Numbered from the stretch's first letter, positions 1 to 8,929 are shown. The stretch: DNA of 46,224 nt from an uncultured Psychromonas sp. (GCF_947489755.1 NZ_CANLFB010000030.1:1-46224), one strand, 5' to 3'. Program-made: numbers and translations. The notes: a model not told the origin generated them from the sequence alone.

Positions 1-390
1 TCTGTACGTAATCAATTATTAAACAGAAAATAAAAATCAATCTAATCTTGATTTACAAAGAGTGACCATATATGTCCGCGATTTCTTTTCCTCCGCAATT
101 TCTTTTTCCTTTTGAGTAATACGTAAAATATATTAAGTACTTTTACTTTGGTGACTTTTATTTATCGACATATGACTCACTGTGTTGAAGATAGTCATTA
201 AATCAATAAAACGTAAAAAATAGATTTTATAATCTGTGTGACGCAATACAGTTTACTCCCCTAAATTAATGAAAAACATGATGTATAGCTAATGATTGTA
301 TCTCGTTATTAGTAATCAATATCACCTAAGCGTAGTGTGACTGCGTTGAAATACAGAGTGTTTTTTAAATAGTGACTACAGGGATTAATA
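1..390. other. Intergenic region upstream of the DUF3360 gene
   Basis: AT-rich DNA with no convincing coding frame. It presumably carries the promoter of the gene starting at 391, but I cannot pick out a clear -35/-10 pair. The only well-defined element is the ribosome binding site AGGG about 8 bases before the ATG at 391. Confidence 0.5.
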
Positions 391-1902
391 ATGAAAAAAA
401 CTGCTAATGCCACACTTGAGCAAGAATCAAAAAACAAAAAAAATAAAGATCAGCTGAATTACGAGCAAAAGCACAAACCGAGTTCAGATTTTAATACACG
501 AGAAGAATACTTAGAGCATGAATTACAAATAATGTCGCCTAAACGTTGGCGACCAAACTTACCTTTTAAAGACTACCGCTTTGAAATAGAAGATACCATT
601 CCAGCAATGGCCGCGACGATAGGTAAAATAGTGATGGTGGGTGCAATCGCCGCAACCTTTGCTTTACCACTTGGCCTTGATGAAGGTTTTGTGTTAGAAA
701 ATGTCCGTTATGAGCTATTAATTGTTTCTATATTTATTGTTCTTTTTTCCGGATTTTTACTGCCAACGGCCAACTTAGCGGGTACTCATGGCCCGCTCAT
801 TCCACTTATTCCAATTGTAGTTGCTGCTGGCGGACACCCGATGGCATTTGGTTTACTCATTGGAGCGTTTGGTTTGATTTTAGCGGTTAGTAAAGGCGGA
901 AGTCGATTAGCAAACCTCACCAGCAAAGGTGTGTGTGGTGGATTACTGTTATATCTTGGTTTTGTAGGGACTATTTCTCAAGTTAAAAAGTTACTGGCTT
1001 GGGGGGATGATATTGGTATGTCACACATCCCTTTTGTCGTTATTATTTGTACTATTTTACTGTATGCATTACTTGAACATTGGAAAAAACGTTGGTTAGC
1101 AGTACCGTTAAGCTGTTTATTAGGGGGCTCGATTGCTTTTGCAATGGGTGCGCCCTTTGAGTTTATTACTGACCCTGGCTTACCACATCTGAGCCCAACG
1201 TATTGGTGGGGAGAAAATACTGGTTGGATGTTAGGTTTACCGACAGTAGAAAGTTTTGTGGTTGTATTACCTTTTGCTATTTTAGCAGTGGCAATGTGGT
1301 CACCTGATTTCTTGGGACATCAAGTATTTCAAAAAATCAGTTACCCTGAGCGTACTGAAAAAGTACAAATGAATATAGATGATACGATGACCACTGCGTC
1401 TATTCGCCAAGTGTTTGGTTCCCTTTTAGGTGGGTCTAATTTTACTTCATCATGGGGAACTTATTTGATACCTGCGGCAATTGCTAAACGCCCTATTCCC
1501 GCTGGCGCTTTATTAACCGCGCTGTTTTGTGTCATAGCAGCAATATGGGGATACCCTATGGATTTAGCGATATGGCAACCAGTGTTGTGTGTTGCATTAA
1601 TCGTAGGTGTATTTATCCCATTACTTGAAGCAGGAATGGAAATGACACGTGAAGGTAAAACGACGCAATCCGCCGCTATTGTTGTATTTGCATCGACGCT
1701 TGTTAACCCTGCGTTTGGGTGGTCGCTTACTATGTTACTTGATAACCTTGGTTTAATTGGTTGTAAAGAACGTAGTGCGAAATTGAGCCAAATGAATCGC
1801 TGGATTATACCTGGCATTATGTTTGTGGTACTCACAACTGTGATGGCTGCTGTAGGTATGTTGCCAGGTATTCCGGCATTAATATCGAGTTTTCGTCATT
1901 AA
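391..1902 (+). CDS. DUF3360 family multi-pass membrane protein, putative transporter
   Basis: A 503-residue inner-membrane protein. The first ~60 residues are charged and presumably cytoplasmic; about eleven hydrophobic segments follow from residue ~70 to the C-terminus. The sequence fits the DUF3360 family of marine gammaproteobacteria, which I take to be distantly related to SulP/xanthine-permease-like carriers. Glycine- and proline-rich stretches near residues 128-145 (ANLAGTHGPLIPLIP) resemble the substrate-region helices of such carriers. The substrate is unknown. AGGG precedes the ATG at good spacing, and a strong hairpin terminator follows at 1976-2008, so it is probably monocistronic. 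The family call is from memory of family sequence; the transport role is inference. Confidence 0.8.
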   Translation: MKKTANATLEQESKNKKNKDQLNYEQKHKPSSDFNTREEYLEHELQIMSPKRWRPNLPFKDYRFEIEDTIPAMAATIGKIVMVGAIAATFALPLGLDEGFVLENVRYELLIVSIFIVLFSGFLLPTANLAGTHGPLIPLIPIVVAAGGHPMAFGLLIGAFGLILAVSKGGSRLANLTSKGVCGGLLLYLGFVGTISQVKKLLAWGDDIGMSHIPFVVIICTILLYALLEHWKKRWLAVPLSCLLGGSIAFAMGAPFEFITDPGLPHLSPTYWWGENTGWMLGLPTVESFVVVLPFAILAVAMWSPDFLGHQVFQKISYPERTEKVQMNIDDTMTTASIRQVFGSLLGGSNFTSSWGTYLIPAAIAKRPIPAGALLTALFCVIAAIWGYPMDLAIWQPVLCVALIVGVFIPLLEAGMEMTREGKTTQSAAIVVFASTLVNPAFGWSLTMLLDNLGLIGCKERSAKLSQMNRWIIPGIMFVVLTTVMAAVGMLPGIPALISSFRH

Positions 1903-1975
1903 TCGTATATTTCGTCATTAATCGCATATAACGATATTAAATAAAATGATGTATTTCCAATAACTTCATTTCAAT

Positions 1976-2008
1976 AAAAGTCCAATACATTAAACGTATT
2001 GGACTTTT
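1976..2008. terminator. Intrinsic terminator after the DUF3360 gene
   Basis: A perfect 13-bp stem (AAAAGTCCAATAC pairs with GTATTGGACTTTT) around a 7-base loop. The A-rich 5' arm and T-rich 3' arm make it a plausible rho-independent terminator in both directions. Confidence 0.85.
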
Positions 2009-2090
2009 ATGTTTTTATTGGATAAAAATGGCAGTTCGAATAGACTTGATTTAACTTCAACTCTCCAAAACTCATTCCTGTTCTTTCTTC

Positions 2091-2151
2091 TTCAATTCTT
2101 CAATTCTTCAATTCTTCAATTCTTCAATTCTTCAATTCTTCAAACTTATTG
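2091..2151. repeat. Octamer tandem repeat (TTCAATTC)x7.6
   Basis: Seven perfect copies of the 8-bp unit TTCAATTC, plus five bases of an eighth. The array lies in the spacer downstream of the terminator at 1976-2008. No coding function is apparent, and the perfect identity suggests a copy number changed recently by replication slippage. Confidence 0.95.
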
Positions 2152-2182
2152 AAAGATACAAACGATTGAGAAAGTACTGAAT

Positions 2183-2318
2183 GAAAAAGTGCCGGACACC
2201 CAAACATTGAAATTAATAATATCAAATAGTTACAATAAAACCTTACTCAATATGGCTACGTCCATTCCTCCCGTTGAGTTTTTCTGAATTAATGATTGCC
2301 TTTAGCAAGGTTAGGCAT
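2183..2318. repeat. Dispersed repeat family A, copy 1
   Basis: Begins with GAAAAAGTGCCGGACACCC (2183-2201) and continues through recognisable blocks (CTTACTCAATATGGCTA near 2245, TTTTTCTGAATTAATGATTG near 2280, CCTTTAGCAA near 2299). The same blocks in the same order recur at 2586-2715. The GTGCCGGACACCC word resembles repeat sequences that I recall near REP-associated tyrosine transposase genes in gammaproteobacteria; that link is inference. Confidence 0.8.
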
Positions 2319-2585
2319 GGATGCCGTTGCTAGCTCATTTCGAGACATGGATGTCGAGTATGAGCGGTGCGTCAAGAAGGCTGTCATTACTTTATTTACA
2401 AAAAAGGAGATTAAAAAACGAATTGGGAGCCAGTCTTTTTGCATGTTGTGGGTAAAAAGTATTCTTCTGGTAAGAAAAAGTATGTCGCTGACAGGGCGAA
2501 AACACTGCAAATAAACATCAAATAGACTCGATGAGCGCAGACGAATTAATGACTACAATGGAAAACGCGGACACCCATCGACTTT

Positions 2586-2715
2586 GAAAAAGTGCCGGAC
2601 ACCCACTCATTGAAACAAGCAATATCAATTAGTTACGATAAAATCTTACTCACATGGCTATGTCCACTTCCCCACGTTAAGTTTTCCTGAATCAAGACTA
2701 CCTTTAGCAACCTAA
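2586..2715. repeat. Dispersed repeat family A, copy 2
   Basis: A direct repeat of 2183-2318: it starts with the identical 19 bases GAAAAAGTGCCGGACACCC (2586-2604), followed by diverged versions of the same blocks (AGTTACGATAAAATCTTACT, GGCTATGTCCA, TTTTCCTGAATCAAGACTAC, CCTTTAGCAA). A related word, GAAAACGCGGACACCC, sits just before it at 2561-2576. The two copies bracket about 270 bp with no recognisable gene. Confidence 0.8.
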
Positions 2716-2836
2716 GGCAGAGAGCGGTTTATGCAGCAGTGTCTCGTTATATGAGCGAGCTAAGCTCTGCGTGCCCTTTGCTGTTATTAACTCAATTCGT
2801 CACCGCTATCGTTATGCTTTAAAAGAGAAACCAATA

Positions 2837-2871
2837 AAAAAGCTAATCACATAAACAGTGATTAGCTTTTT
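2837..2871. terminator. Intrinsic terminator of the DUF1223 gene
   Basis: A perfect 14-bp stem (AAAAAGCTAATCAC with GTGATTAGCTTTTT) around a 7-base loop, lying 21 bases beyond the stop of the minus-strand gene at 2893. It reads as a terminator on the minus strand and, by symmetry, could also block plus-strand transcription. Confidence 0.85.
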
Positions 2872-2892
2872 ATTACATATCGTCTACAAATG

Positions 2893-3669
2893 TTATTTGA
2901 TATAACCACCGACTGCTTGAATAGGAGTTAAACTATTCTCGTTACTTATCCATGCACTAATCGCCTGAGCTTGCTCTTTATGTGCCTCTTTAGATAAATT
3001 CAACGTCGCTACCCATCGATTATTTTCAAATGTCATCGGAATTTTTTGCCAATCTAATGCGACAAATTCATGGCGTAATTGCTTATTACTGTTTTCACCA
3101 CGTTTCACATCGCTCTTTAGCCCCATCCCTAGCGGTGCAACGGATAAAATCAACGGCTTACCTTTATCTACAATAAATTCTTTGTCAGGTGAAAAAACTG
3201 CTTTAACTTCGTGTTGAGAACCTGATGATTGATAATCTATTGTTAAATTACCAATTGAGCTTTTTGCAAAGGTGTCTACGCCATTTTCTATAGACTGCCC
3301 TCTAAAGAAACCTTTCCATTCATTACCCGCAATAATGAAATTTGGTGTATAAGCGCCTCTACGACCCCCTTCTGATAATAAATTATATTGTCTAGTAGTA
3401 TATTCAGGGGTTGCAAAGGGATCCTTCCACCCTAATCTATCCCAATAATCGACATGAAAAGCGACAGGAACGAATTTTTTAAATAATTGTGGGCTATCCA
3501 ATAACCCACTTAATTTTTCATCAGCAGGCGGACAAGAATGGCAACCTTCAGAACTAAAGAGTTCAACTAACGCAACAGAATCGACTCCACTATTAAACGT
3601 TTCAGCTAATACTTGTTGTTGACTGAATATAGCCATGGTCAACAAACCAGATGTAATTAATTTTTTCAT
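2893..3669 (-). CDS. DUF1223 family periplasmic thioredoxin-fold protein
   Basis: A 258-residue exported protein when started at 3669. That ATG has a GAGG ribosome binding site 8-9 bases upstream and begins a typical signal peptide (MKKLITSGLLTMAIF..., likely cleaved after ...QQVLA, residue 22); a longer frame up to 3735 has neither. The mature part opens with the family hallmark ELFSSEGCHSCPPAD, a CxxC at residues 43-46 typical of thioredoxin-like folds. DUF1223 proteins are otherwise poorly characterised; a periplasmic thiol-disulfide role is inference. It has its own terminator and no operon partner. Confidence 0.85.
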   Translation of the reverse strand: MKKLITSGLLTMAIFSQQQVLAETFNSGVDSVALVELFSSEGCHSCPPADEKLSGLLDSPQLFKKFVPVAFHVDYWDRLGWKDPFATPEYTTRQYNLLSEGGRRGAYTPNFIIAGNEWKGFFRGQSIENGVDTFAKSSIGNLTIDYQSSGSQHEVKAVFSPDKEFIVDKGKPLILSVAPLGMGLKSDVKRGENSNKQLRHEFVALDWQKIPMTFENNRWVATLNLSKEAHKEQAQAISAWISNENSLTPIQAVGGYIK

Positions 3670-4404
3670 AACGCCCTCTTTGATAACGAGAAAATTTAAC
3701 TTATTTTTACTTCGTTTTTCTATTTTTGAATTCAAGTAATAACTGCACGAATAGACTTGAACTATGCTGTCAGTGTCTACCTTTTAATTTTAAATTCCCC
3801 TGATAATAAAAACTAAAACCAGCTGAAATGTATAAAATGAATACCATTGAACCCGATACCTATTTGATTGAACATCATCGTTTTTTATTAAAATAGTTGA
3901 TGTCACGTTTAATAGACCAAGCAGGAAGGAGTTTGATTTCATTCAAAATAAAAAATGACTAATTTAACGACTATGTTGATGTGATAATCGGCTTAAAGTT
4001 AACGATAAAAACTTACTCAATATGGCTACAATTTCTGCCTCTAACTTTCACAATCAATTAATTTACTTTATAACTCAAAGCTAGGCACTTTAAAATTTAC
4101 ATATTTAAAATCAATTTCTTACAGAAGATATTCATTCAATTTTCCCACGTTCACTCTCCCTGTTTGAGTTTTTCTAAATCGATGACGGCTCTAGTAAGTT
4201 TAAGCATGAATTTAAGACTATTAAGGTAGGAAGTAGTTTATATAAATATCACAAATCACTCATATTACCTCTTATTTATCAATCGCCTATATATTTATTT
4301 TGAGAGATTAACATCACAATAAATATTATTGTATTGCAAATAATGTCAGCGTTAAGGTTACACTTTGCTTTAATCTAACACCGACATGACATTAGGAAGT
4401 TTCC
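3670..4404. other. Spacer between divergent genes with decayed family A repeat fragments
   Basis: About 735 bp that must hold promoters for the divergent DUF1223 and alginate lyase genes. Two fragments of repeat family A are visible: CTTACTCAATATGGCTACA near 4011-4030, and a block near 4165-4215 (TTTTTCTAAATCGATGACGG). No coding frame is convincing. AGGA sits about 7 bases before the ATG at 4405. Confidence 0.55.
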
Positions 4405-5484
4405 ATGAAGCGTCTACCTCACCTGAAATGCTTATTAACCAGTATCAGTGCATCATTGCTTTTATCTGGCTGTACGCTTCCACCTCCTGCGAGTGGTGTA
4501 TTACCCGCCGATATTATCGATTTGAGTTATTGGAAAATAACGCTTCCGTTAGAAGGTAGCAGCGGCAAAGCAAGAGAAGTTGATGTTGGTCGTATTGACG
4601 CTTTTTATCATCCTAATTTCTTCTATGCAAATACTGAAAACGGTGTTGTCTTTGCGGCGCCAAACAAAGCAGCAACCACTGGAGGCTCAACGAATACACG
4701 TAGTGAGTTTAGGCAAATGATGAGTGGTGATTCTGGTGGAGATACCAAGTCTAAACGTAATAATTTTGCACTGGCTGCTAACCCTAATGCAAAAAACTTT
4801 GCTGATATAGGCGGTAGATTAGAAGCCACCTTAAAAGTGGATGCCGTTTCTGTACATGCAGGTTACCCGAATAAACCACCAGCTTATTCTGTTGTTGTTG
4901 GGCAAATACATGCAGGGAAAGATGACAACCTATTACATAACACCGATGATGCCTTTGGTTGGGGTAATGAGCCGATTAAAATTTATTATAAGAAATGGCC
5001 AAACCATGCAACAGGTTCTGTTTTTTGGACTTACGAAAAAAACCTGCCTAAAAGAGATCCAAACCGAACTGATGTCGCTTACCCTGTTTGGGGAAATTCG
5101 TGGGATAATTCTGCTGAACCCGGTGAGCAAGGTATCGCATTAGGAGAAGAGTTTAACTACATCATTAATGTTCACGACAATATTATGTACCTTACCTTCA
5201 CCACTAAAAATCAGCCTGAAGTGAAGTATGAAATCGATTTGTCCAATAATGTTGATGCTAATGGCAAAGTAGATGCGCTGGATAACCCAAATGGCTACCA
5301 AAAAGATTGGTTTTATTTTAAAGCGGGTGCCTATAACCAGTGTAGTAGCAAAGATGCACCGGGAATATGGTATACGAATTGTCCAGGTACAGGTGATTGG
5401 GCGATTGATAAAGTAGATGGTGATTACGTGCAAGCTACTTTCTCTAATATCGTGCTGAGCGCTTCTGAAGCACCGACTAAATAA
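4405..5484 (+). CDS. Polysaccharide lyase family 7 alginate lyase, lipoprotein
   Basis: A 359-residue secreted enzyme that cleaves alginate by beta-elimination. A lipoprotein signal ends in LLLSGC with the lipidated Cys at residue 23, so it is probably anchored in the outer membrane. The PL7 (alginate_lyase2) signatures appear in order: RSEFR at 99-103, QIH at 167-169 (carrying the catalytic His) and YFKAGAYNQ at 304-312 (carrying the catalytic Tyr). The length fits a single-domain PL7 enzyme with a short N-terminal linker. Started at the ATG with AGGA upstream. No other alginate-use genes (PL17 or PL6 lyases, KdgF, DEH reductase, porin) lie nearby, so it is a stand-alone lyase here. The QIH form is often linked to polyG or mixed substrate preference; that is only suggestive. 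Confidence 0.93.
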   Translation: MKRLPHLKCLLTSISASLLLSGCTLPPPASGVLPADIIDLSYWKITLPLEGSSGKAREVDVGRIDAFYHPNFFYANTENGVVFAAPNKAATTGGSTNTRSEFRQMMSGDSGGDTKSKRNNFALAANPNAKNFADIGGRLEATLKVDAVSVHAGYPNKPPAYSVVVGQIHAGKDDNLLHNTDDAFGWGNEPIKIYYKKWPNHATGSVFWTYEKNLPKRDPNRTDVAYPVWGNSWDNSAEPGEQGIALGEEFNYIINVHDNIMYLTFTTKNQPEVKYEIDLSNNVDANGKVDALDNPNGYQKDWFYFKAGAYNQCSSKDAPGIWYTNCPGTGDWAIDKVDGDYVQATFSNIVLSASEAPTK

Positions 5485-5536
5485 GTGATTAAGTTATTTT
5501 ACCTATTAGCCAAGTAACCAAGTAAACAAGGTATTT

Positions 5537-5598
5537 TTAAAAGCCGTTGACTCATCTATCTCACTTAATGGGATCACCTCATTAGCGGCGGCTTTTTA
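5537..5598 (+). terminator. Possible hairpin terminator after the alginate lyase gene
   Basis: AAAAGCCG near 5537 can pair with CGGCTTTTT near 5588-5596, with T residues at the 3' side. The loop is long (about 40 bases), so this is weaker than the other terminators in the window. Confidence 0.4.
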
Positions 5599-5730
5599 CC
5601 TTCACTGTTTAATCAAAGTAGCATTCCTAGAAGGCCAAAGAAAAAGCCGCTGATTTTAGACTATAAAAGAGCATATGAAACTCGATCCCCCCTGCTTAAT
5701 TACGCTAAATACAACGACATTAACTATATC

Positions 5731-5814
5731 AACTCATCTATATCTACTCACTTATACTAACTCATCTATATCTACTCACTTGTATCAACTCACTTATACT
5801 AACTCATCTAAATC
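5731..5814. repeat. 14-bp tandem repeat, six copies
   Basis: Six consecutive 14-bp units alternating between AACTCATCTATATC-like and TACTCACTTATACT-like forms, so the array also reads as a 28-bp repeat. A seventh diverged unit may precede it. A 69-residue frame (5675-5884) runs through it and would encode a repetitive peptide; I regard that frame as a by-product of the array. Confidence 0.9.
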
Positions 5815-6303
5815 GGCTCTTTTATATCGACTTAAGTATTCCAACTTAAATATCACAAACCTTCTGTTTGATTTTATAAAATAGGTTGATTATCTGTGAG
5901 ATTTCATAGTTATTCAATGACATACAGTGTTAATGAATCCCATTAATTGTTCTAGAACGATTAATATATGTTCAATTACATAATATTAATTTCAAACTTT
6001 TCTTCAATATATTGAGCTACATAACGATTTTCAGTTTAAAAAGACGATTTCTTTCATCTTTTCTAATTAACTCTAAAATTTAGTCTAAAATTATCACTAT
6101 AGGGTTACAAATATAACTTTATGGTAACCACTTTAGCGTTATTTTCAGTTATCACGTTTTATAGTTCGGGCGTTTTATAGTTATCCCGTTTTCACTCTTC
6201 TATGGCATTAATAACAAAAGTAATTGGCAAGGCATTTATATTTTTCAATCTTGGGTAAATTATTGTTATTAAAATCTAATCCCCACAGTGGGTTAAGGTT
6301 AAT

Positions 6304-8016
6304 ATGAATATTCAGCAAAAACTTGTCGTCATCCCGCTTACCGTGATGTTGTTAGTCACTACTGTTACTATACTGATGATAGAAAGGTATCTTGAATCTC
6401 ATTTATTAGAACGTAACTCTACTGAATTAACAACGTTGGCGAAGGCATCCCTAGAATCGATTAAAACGTTGGAATCCGTAGAAACTGAAGATGAAGGATA
6501 TATTATTCGTGCTTTCCAACGCTTAGCTGAAAATATTGCCCATGCGGGTGATTTTCGTATGACTTATATTGATGCTAATGGAAAAGTACTAGGAGATTCT
6601 GATATCAGTTTTGATCAGCTAATCCATATTGAAAACCATGCAGATCGCCCTGAAATTGCGCTCGCATTAAAATCTGGTTTGGGTATCTCTGAACGATTTA
6701 GTAATACTCTGAATGATGAAATGCTCTATGTGGCGATACGCTCAGGTGAAGCACACTATACTGATAGCACTTCTCATCTTGACCATCCCATTGTCGCTCG
6801 TATTGCACGCTCTCAAGCTTCTATTCAAATTGCCATTAACGAACTGAGAATTACGTTATTTATTACTGGTGCACTCAGCCTTTTTGCAGTGCTCATACTC
6901 GGTCTATTGAGTGCGAGAACCATGCATAAAACAGTACAAAAAGAGCGTTTTTTACTTGAACAACGAGTGGAGGATCGCACAACAGAAATATCGATTCTGC
7001 AAACCTTCGGTGGTTTACTCAATGCCTGCTCTACATTGAAAGAAGCAGGCCAAGTAATGAATACTGTCATTCCAAAATTATTACCAGAATTTAAAGGCTC
7101 TATCTCAATTATAAAATCTTCTCGTAACCGCTTAGATACTGTTGCGACATGGGGTGACGATTGTATATGGGTCGAACGTTTTGCACCTAATGAATGCTGG
7201 GCCTTACGTAAAGGACACCAACATTTATCTACTGATCACGATATTCAAATTGCTTGTCAACATTGGACGGAGAAACCTACTGAACAAACATTATGTATAC
7301 CTTTACTTGCACAAGGGGAAACCATTGGGGTTTTACATTTTGTCATGTCACAGGATATTGATATTGAAAAACATCAAGCCATGTCCCATGCCATTGCCGA
7401 ACAAATAGGGTTAACCCTTGCCAATATTCAATTACGTGACAACCTCCGCGAACAAGCGATTCGAGATCCGCTTACTGGCTTATTTAATCGTCGTTATATG
7501 ACAGAGTCCTTAGATCAATGTTGTAGCAGAGCTGAACGAACAAATACCAGTATTGCTATTATGATGATCGACCTTGATCACTTTAAATTGTTTAATGATA
7601 ATTTTGGCCATGACGCAGGCGATCATGTTTTAAAAGCGGTATCACAAGTTTTAATCGATTCTATACGTCAAGAAGACATTGCTTGTCGCTACGGTGGTGA
7701 AGAGTTTTGCATTGTTTGTCCATCTGCTAATGACCAGCAAGCATTGATTATCGCAGAGCGTATTGGAAAAGGAATTCGCTCCCTTGAACTTAATATGAAT
7801 CAATTATCGTTAGGTACAGTAACGACCTCTATTGGTCTAGCCATGTACCCAGATCATGCTAAAACTATCGATGAAGTTATTAGTATTGCTGATGAAGCTT
7901 TATACCTTGCTAAGAAAAATGGCCGTGATCGCGTAGAAATTGCACCATTTAATCTAGTTGAAAAAATCAAGGTAAGTAAAAAACCTGCTCCACCAAAGGA
8001 TGATGAGCCAAGTTGA
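6304..8016 (+). CDS. Membrane GAF-GGDEF diguanylate cyclase
   Basis: A 570-residue sensor enzyme that makes cyclic di-GMP from two GTP. A membrane segment at ~10-26, a periplasmic sensor of ~150 residues and a second membrane segment at ~183-204 are followed by a GAF-like domain (~230-380). The GGDEF domain starts at DPLTGLFNRR (388) and carries the Mg-binding DLD (423-425) and the active-site motif GGEEF at 464-468, so it should be active. RQED at 455-458, five residues ahead, is an intact RxxD inhibitory site for product feedback. No EAL domain follows. AAGG lies about 5 bases before the ATG. The input signal is unknown; control of adhesion or motility is inference from the family. Confidence 0.93.
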   Translation: MNIQQKLVVIPLTVMLLVTTVTILMIERYLESHLLERNSTELTTLAKASLESIKTLESVETEDEGYIIRAFQRLAENIAHAGDFRMTYIDANGKVLGDSDISFDQLIHIENHADRPEIALALKSGLGISERFSNTLNDEMLYVAIRSGEAHYTDSTSHLDHPIVARIARSQASIQIAINELRITLFITGALSLFAVLILGLLSARTMHKTVQKERFLLEQRVEDRTTEISILQTFGGLLNACSTLKEAGQVMNTVIPKLLPEFKGSISIIKSSRNRLDTVATWGDDCIWVERFAPNECWALRKGHQHLSTDHDIQIACQHWTEKPTEQTLCIPLLAQGETIGVLHFVMSQDIDIEKHQAMSHAIAEQIGLTLANIQLRDNLREQAIRDPLTGLFNRRYMTESLDQCCSRAERTNTSIAIMMIDLDHFKLFNDNFGHDAGDHVLKAVSQVLIDSIRQEDIACRYGGEEFCIVCPSANDQQALIIAERIGKGIRSLELNMNQLSLGTVTTSIGLAMYPDHAKTIDEVISIADEALYLAKKNGRDRVEIAPFNLVEKIKVSKKPAPPKDDEPS

Positions 8017-8049
8017 GCAGTATAATTTAAATCATGAGAGGTAGATGCG

Positions 8050-8115
8050 ATGGTAGTTGAAGTGTAAAAAAGGGGCTAGCGCACCTAATGATAAAATAAT
8101 ATCAGCAACTACCAT
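8050..8115. other. Inverted repeat downstream of the diguanylate cyclase gene
   Basis: ATGGTAGTTG (8050-8059) and CAACTACCAT (8106-8115) form a perfect 10-bp stem around a 46-base loop. There is no T-tract, so it is not a typical intrinsic terminator; it may be part of the decayed repeat that follows. Confidence 0.5.
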
Positions 8116-8220
8116 AAGGCATGACTTAATAGGGTTAGCACTTTCATCCTTAAGTTTTCTGAATCAATGATGGCCTTTAACGAGAATAGATACAAAACTA
8201 AACCGCTACTTATCCCTGCA

Positions 8221-8292
8221 CCTTTCTAACCTTTCTAACCTTTCTAACCTATTTAATCTATCTAAGCCACCTAACCTATCTGACCCATCTAA
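8221..8292. repeat. 9-bp tandem repeat, eight copies
   Basis: Three perfect copies of CCTTTCTAA are followed by five degenerate 9-bp units (such as CCTATTTAA, TCTATCTAA and CCTATCTGA). The homogeneous-to-degenerate gradient suggests ongoing slippage at one end. Confidence 0.9.
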
Positions 8293-8393
8293 AAAATATC
8301 ACTAACTCAAGACGCCAGTTAATAACACAAAACTATCAATAACAGTAAATTAAAACGAAAAACCTATCAATAGAATAGAAACTTCCCGTTTTA

Positions 8394-8412
8394 CTTAATG
8401 ATAATAATTATC
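8394..8412. promoter_or_regulatory. Fur-box-like operator before DUF2061 gene 1
   Basis: The core AATGATAATAATTATC (8397-8412) differs at one base from the last 16 bases of the consensus Fur box GATAATGATAATCATTATC. It lies about 46 bp before the start codon. An almost identical promoter block precedes the paralogous gene at 20663. Iron control by Fur is inferred from the site alone. Confidence 0.75.
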
Positions 8413-8457
8413 AATAATAACTACACAAAATAAAGAATATATAACGAGGAACACACC

Positions 8458-8856
8458 ATGGCTAAAACAATTACTTTTGCAGTTATTCACTTCAGCATCG
8501 CAACCTTAGTTGCTTTTGCATTAACAGGTGATTTTTTATTAGGCAGCTTGATCGCAGTTATCGAGCCGTCAATCAACACGGTTGCTTTTTACTTCCATGA
8601 AAAAGCGTGGCAACAACTGCCTTTCCTTAAAAAGCGTGAGTCAATGACTAAGGTAAAAACAGTGAGCTTTGCAGTTATTCACTTTAATGTCGCCTTTGCT
8701 GTCACTTATGCTTTAACCGGTGATGCTTTCATAGGTGGATTGATGGCAAGCATTGAACCAGCAATTAACTCTTTTGCTTACTTCTTCCATGAAAAAGCAT
8801 GGAATAAGAAAGCTAACAATGCAGATTACGACATTGAACCAGCGATGTGTGCTTAA
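8458..8856 (+). CDS. Tandem DUF2061 membrane protein, copy 1
   Basis: A 132-residue membrane protein made of two DUF2061 units. Residues ~1-60 (TFAVIHFSIATLVAFALTGDFLLGSL...EPSINTVAFYFHEKAW) are repeated at ~65-125 (SFAVIHFNVAFAVTYALTGDAFIGGL...EPAINSFAYFFHEKAW). Each unit has two hydrophobic segments, a conserved mid-membrane His and Glu-Pro, and a closing HEKAW. The function of DUF2061 is unknown. GAGG stands about 9 bases before the ATG, and a Fur-box-like operator lies upstream, so the protein is probably made under iron limitation. A close paralogue with the same promoter lies at 20663-21061. Confidence 0.88.
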   Translation: MAKTITFAVIHFSIATLVAFALTGDFLLGSLIAVIEPSINTVAFYFHEKAWQQLPFLKKRESMTKVKTVSFAVIHFNVAFAVTYALTGDAFIGGLMASIEPAINSFAYFFHEKAWNKKANNADYDIEPAMCA

Positions 8857-8929
8857 TAAGCCTAGATTTAAAAAGACTTAGATTTAAAGAAACATATTGT
8901 GAATTAAAGCGATAAAGATAAAACCTTTC

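Larger units (their letters stand above)
1903..2892. other. Repeat-rich spacer without a supported gene
   Basis: About 990 bp holding a terminator, an octamer array, two direct copies of repeat family A, and the terminator of the opposite-strand DUF1223 gene. Two overlapping 70-residue frames (2289-2514, one per strand) exist but fall inside the repeat, have no recognisable domain and lack convincing ribosome binding sites, so I do not call them genes. Confidence 0.7.
5485..6303. other. Long spacer before the diguanylate cyclase gene
   Basis: About 820 bp containing a weak terminator, the 14-bp repeat array at 5731-5814, and then about 490 bp of very AT-rich DNA that presumably includes the promoter for the gene at 6304. 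No other gene is supported. Confidence 0.5.
8017..8457. other. Spacer with a repeat family A fragment, a tandem array and a Fur-type promoter
   Basis: Contains an inverted repeat (8050-8115), a family A fragment around 8130-8185 (TTTTCTGAATCAATGATGGC then CTTTAACGAG), the 9-bp array at 8221-8292, and the Fur-box-like site before the DUF2061 gene. No gene is supported. Confidence 0.6.

Noticed and set aside
2289-2514. Overlapping ~70-residue frames on both strands
   Set aside because: They lie in the segment between two repeat family A copies, show no domain, and one mirrors the other; the DNA resembles the decayed element near 10255-10345.
5675-5884. 69-residue frame with repeating ISTHLY/LTYTNSS peptide
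   Set aside because: The peptide repeat only reflects the 14-bp DNA array; composition and lack of a good ribosome binding site argue against a gene.
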